DNA of 64,000 bases from Acanthacorydalis orientalis (Eukaryota; Arthropoda; Insecta; Megaloptera; Corydalidae), in the NCBI GenBank assembly GCA_034766995.1, contig CM068314.1:40137708-40201707 (forward strand), in the 5' to 3' direction. Every line of letters begins with the position of its first letter. Within the stretch, counting starts at the first letter, position 1. Below are positions 60,476 to 64,000 of the stretch, in pieces. Made by a program: the position numbers and the translations under genes. The notes under the pieces were generated by a model. The model was not told the DNA's origin, ran no database searches, and was given only the letters and a program-made list of their open reading frames with translations.

Positions 60476-60770
60476 ACGTGTATTAAAAGATCATATGTAC
60501 AACTAGAGACATGTATTTTACGTCCTGTGGGATATAGCTGATGCCGAGAGCGGGCAACATAATAGACCAATAGATCGTTTGTATTAGCATCCGTCCATTG
60601 TGCGTCTCCCTCAGGCCGTGACACATTTCAACCATATTTCATAGCGAAATGGACCATTAGCAACTATTAACATTAACCAGTATAATGCTCTGGATAGGTC
60701 TCCCATTCATAACGAAGTTGAATGATCGTATATATGTATACGTGATGTTCACCAGTGTTTTTGCAAATGT
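60475..60770. other. GC-richer unique island
   Basis: Unique stretch with TAGACCAATAGATCG, CATTGTGCGTCTCCCTC and an internal mirror ATTTCATAGCGAAAT (about 60636). The 110-codon minus frame covering its start reads through a TA array and is not credible. Confidence 0.28.
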
Positions 60771-61369
60771 TTCTCATGTTGTAAAACCATTGTAAATAAA
60801 AAAAAAGTTGTATGTTATATTTTCTGCATTAAGTAGTTTTATATAACCATGTTCACATATCTACTCTAATGCAGAAACAAAGTGAATACAATTTTCCACT
60901 CGTCTTTTTTTAGTTTTTTTAGTTTAGTACAGTGTCGGAACGAATGCAGTTTGATTTTTTATAATAAATTCACATTGCCATTATTTGTTTAGTATCTGTT
61001 TTCAATTATCAAACATTTTATGTATTACAATCTGAAACTAAATTTATTTTTCAAATATTTGAAGATTTAGCATAATTAATATTCAAAAGAATTCCTATTT
61101 AATAGACTCCAACATATCTTACATTTAATATTTGCTCAATTAACCAATACGCTACGTGTCTTAGCTAACTACGTCTCAATTGTACTTATTCATCTACATT
61201 TATTTTTTCTAAATGTTTCATACACTTATGTACGATTTTAAAAATCTTATTTAAGTAACCATAATAAGCAATCCCACAAGACATCTTAAAAATTAGACTT
61301 ACAAGACACCTTACATTCAAGGTTGGGCAAACGAACTACAATTACATTATATTACAAATTATAATATGC

Positions 61370-61372
<3 letters not shown>
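60771..61372. other. AT-rich unique spacer
   Basis: Slightly less AT-rich at 61130-61200 (CAATACGCTACGTGTCTTAG); nothing recognised. Confidence 0.5.

Positions 61373-61434
<62 letters not shown>
61373..61434. repeat. (TA)n
   Basis: Ends at the left terminus of the foldback MITE. Confidence 0.96.
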
Positions 61435-61438
<4 letters not shown>

Positions 61439-61643
61439 GGGTGGTTCAACTTAGGCTTACCCACAAAAATATTAAATAAAACGTAAAAATTAAAATGTTA
61501 ACCTAAAAAATTAGTATTTTTGTTCAATTATATTTTAGTATTGAATTGAACTAAAATACTAAATAAAAAGTAACATGATTTTTCTTAACTCCTGCACCCA
61601 TTTTAATATTTCCATGGGGAAGCCTAAATTGAATCACTTTATA
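61435..61643. mobile_element. Foldback MITE, about 209 bp
   Basis: The left end TATAGGGTGGTTCAACTTAG (continuing GCTTACCCA) and the reverse complement of the right end TATAAAGTGATTCAATTTAG (GCTTCCCCA) match at 24 of 29 positions. Inner segments are also complementary: 61513-61531 TTAGTATTTTTGTTCAATT pairs with AATTGAACTAAAATACTAA near 61547-61565 with one mismatch, so most of the element can fold on itself. No coding. It follows directly on a (TA)n array. The TATA ends suggest a TA target site, but the superfamily is not recognised. Confidence 0.75.
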
Positions 61644-62843
61644 CAATAATAATAATAAAAATAAAGGGTCTGATTTTTCACAATAAATTATTATGAACTA
61701 ATAGTTTATTTTTTAATTAAATATTATATTTTAACGTAATAAAATTAATCAACACTCTCATTGTCGCAAATACTCATCAAAAATTAAGAATAAATAAGTC
61801 AAATGAATGTCGTTAAAATACTTTCTGTTACTATTATTTTAATATGGCACAAAAAGTCAATGAAATTAAAACGAATGTATACTCGTACATAAAGCAAATT
61901 AAAAATATGAAAAGTTAGAAATATTATATTCCATACTTTTTCAATTTTATAGTAATTTTTGGTTGTAAAATATTTAAAAATAATATAAAAAAAATGAAAC
62001 ATCGCTTGTCGGTTCAAATGTTATAGTTTCAGTTCAAACTTTTGTAAATTTTATAATGGTTGGTTGCTTATTTGAGTTTTAAGGTACGTCGGCAATTAAA
62101 ATCATTAGTGCCGAAGAAATTTAATAATCAAATAACGGTATTTAAACAATCTAAATTATCATAATAATATTTTTCATTTGCGTTTACTTAAAAATAATAA
62201 AATGTCACAAGAAAACAAAGATAGTATCAAAATGTATAGACATCATTATTTTATATCCTGTGCATAGATACCTTTATTCAACTAACTAAAAAAATAAGTT
62301 TTTAAAAACCTCTTTCTTTAAAAATAATATTTAATTTTAAATATATTTTCTTATAAATTTGAAGATTTAAATTTCTTGATAATAATAATAAGTTTAATTG
62401 GAAAATTAATCTATTTTTAAATAAATAAAATTCATTACAAAAAACATTTGATAATCCAAATATTTCCAAAAAAATGCTTAATTGAAATTTTATCACCTCA
62501 TATTATAAATTAACATTAAAAGTAATTTCTGTTATATCAAATAATTTCAAATTAAATTGTTTAAAAAATTAATTCATGCTTAATGTTATTAATTATACAA
62601 TAGAATATTATATATATGTTGAATTTTATTTTGATTTTTTGATAGAAAATGTAATTGATAAATACATGTAAAATATAAATGTTTAATAAAAATTTTAGTA
62701 TTCTAGTATTTAAAAATTCTAGTATTTTTTTTAATTATCATAGTAAAAACCTATCATTATCTAAAAAAATTACATTTCTAAATATAATAAAATACAAAAT
62801 AATATTATTTTGTAATATTATATCATTGACTTTTTTATATTAA

Positions 62844-62845
<2 letters not shown>
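61644..62845. other. AT-rich unique spacer
   Basis: Contains repeat X copy 3 and a small tandem ATTCTAGTATTT (62700 and 62716). Minus frames of 72 and 64 codons (62017-61799, 62496-62302) are AT-driven. Confidence 0.5.
62074..62116 (+). repeat. Dispersed repeat X, copy 3
   Basis: GTTTTAAGGTACGTCGGCAA then TTAAAATCATTAGTGCCGAA. The most diverged of the three copies; the order KGTRC.TCRRCAA.TAARRTCATTAGYRCC is kept. Confidence 0.5.

Positions 62846-62881
<36 letters not shown>
62846..62881. repeat. (TA)n
   Basis: Perfect. Confidence 0.95.
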
Positions 62882-62885
<4 letters not shown>

Positions 62886-63370
62886 AATACTGCTGTAATG
62901 ATAATAATTTCCAACACAGAATTCTATAAAAGTCATCCCGATTTCGTAAACGAATACAGAATAAAAAGAAGAAAATATGTAACGAAAGATATCTAGAAGG
63001 CTGAGCGGGTACGCCCATCGCAAAACATATGATCGTAGTAAAAATTGCTGGGGTTTACTACAATTGTATATTTGTACTGCAATTCATTTCAGTCGTTCTG
63101 CAAATAAATTCTCGAGAGTCATCCATGTCATCGTTTTTGTATTTATTTGTGTACTACATGTTTGTGGGTATCCGAAGTGGGATGTTTCTCACACAGGGAT
63201 ACGTTACACATAAAATCTATTATTGTAATTAGACATAAACATATGTATCGTGTGTGTACTCGCCTATGTGTCATATGTTTATATGGCACGTTTTTTTTCA
63301 ATGATTGTATAAGGTGTTGGTTCCTATGAATGTTTATGGCTATACATAAATACAAACATTATACTCAGAG
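62880..63370. other. GC-richer unique island
   Basis: A long unique stretch near the right edge with overlapping frames of 60-70 codons on both strands (63023-62835, 63029-63232, 63143-63355, 63147-63329). Overlap on both strands argues against any being real. TTGCTGGGGTTTACTACAAT lies at about 63046. Confidence 0.28.
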
Positions 63371-63608
63371 TTTAACGATCCACTGATGAATACAGATCGT
63401 TTCCAATCTTTTTCAATTTGATTGATCCGAATACTTTTCCACATTTTCATTGTAAATGTGTGGAACAGTATTTGAAAACTATTTCATTGAATTTTCTGGT
63501 ATACTTATCCCATCTATTCATTGATCTCTTCTTGGTGCTTTTATATTTATTGACTCCCTCTAAATAAATATTGGTGCAAATCGAATATCTTGGTTTCTTA
63601 TATACTTT

Positions 63609-63692
63609 CAACCTATTTAGATTTCAATCTATTGATTCTTTTCGTTCTATTTATCTTCACCTATTTATCCTTTTATTATATTCACCTATTTA
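63609..63692. repeat. Dispersed ACCTATTTA motif in a pyrimidine-rich tract
   Basis: ACCTATTTA at 63611, 63659 and 63684, spaced 48 and 25 bp, within a C/T-rich plus strand (63560-63720). Confidence 0.5.
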
Positions 63693-64000
63693 TTTCTGTT
63701 TTTTATATAATTCTATTCTTGTTCTGTGCATTATTGTTAATCTGATAAACGTCAGATATACATGCATATATAGATACACATTTTGGAAATGAATGTAAAT
63801 TTATAATAATTAAAATTAAAACAAATATTTTCCAGTCGTTTTTTTCATTGACCACAATAAATATAATATGTACAAAATATTGTTTTTTTCCTGGAACACT
63901 TTCCAGATATACAGTGGTTTAGATAACTTAAAAAATATTTATTAAAAGTGCATATCGTTTTACCCAGTGACACCAAAGCACAACTGATTTTATTTTCTCG

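Noticed and set aside
63029..63355. Several 60-70 codon frames on both strands
   Set aside because: Mutually overlapping and unrecognised; at most one could be real and nothing favours any.

Overview
The window is AT-rich animal DNA without a recognisable host gene. No open frame is longer than 124 codons. The longest frames are transposase remnants, read-through of TA arrays (runs of alternating Tyr and Ile), or their shadows. The mix of decayed mariner and hAT transposons, a LINE tail that looks RTE-like, very many (TA)n microsatellites and a 100-N scaffold gap fits an arthropod draft assembly, most likely an insect. This is inferred from composition and element types; the sequence does not fix a species. 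The window could be an intergenic desert or part of a very large intron.

Transposon layer. (1) A family of about 490-560 bp internally deleted mariners with TTAGGTTGGT-type ends (cecropia/Hsmar1-like): copies at about 3613, 29667, 31915, 36113, 47447, 49468 and 55617, plus an 80-bp ends-only derivative at 45434. The longer copies keep the N-terminal DNA-binding half of the transposase and lack the catalytic half. (2) Three mariners with longer or catalytic-side transposase remains: 5911-6950 (5' truncated), 21045-22287 (both ends and TA target sites visible) and 40483-41307 (lost its DNA-binding domain, keeps three candidate catalytic Asp). (3) Two hAT elements: 8242-9499, with a recognisable C-terminal dimerisation domain, and 44958-45620, non-coding, which hosts the 80-bp mariner. 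(4) A foldback MITE at 61435-61643, a LINE C-terminal tail at 2331-2420, a pogo-like fragment near 59042, and two unnamed dispersed repeats, one with three copies and one with two.

Simple-repeat layer. About sixty (TA)n tracts, roughly one per kilobase, some compounded with (TG)n, (CA)n, (CT)n, (GATA)n or (TATG)n. Several sit directly against transposon ends.

Unique layer. Between repeats lie about two dozen islands of 100-600 bp that are visibly less AT-rich, look unique and contain clustered transcription-factor-like motifs (for example 13490-13770, 18610-18900, 19995-20240, 30580-31200, 37390-37830, 52370-52640). They are the best candidates for conserved regulatory sequence, but that rests on composition and motifs only. 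Several strong inverted repeats could fold as RNA hairpins: 1982-2028, 13916-14065, 39156-39221 and 50055-50107. I found no rRNA, convincing tRNA, CRISPR array or virus-derived gene.
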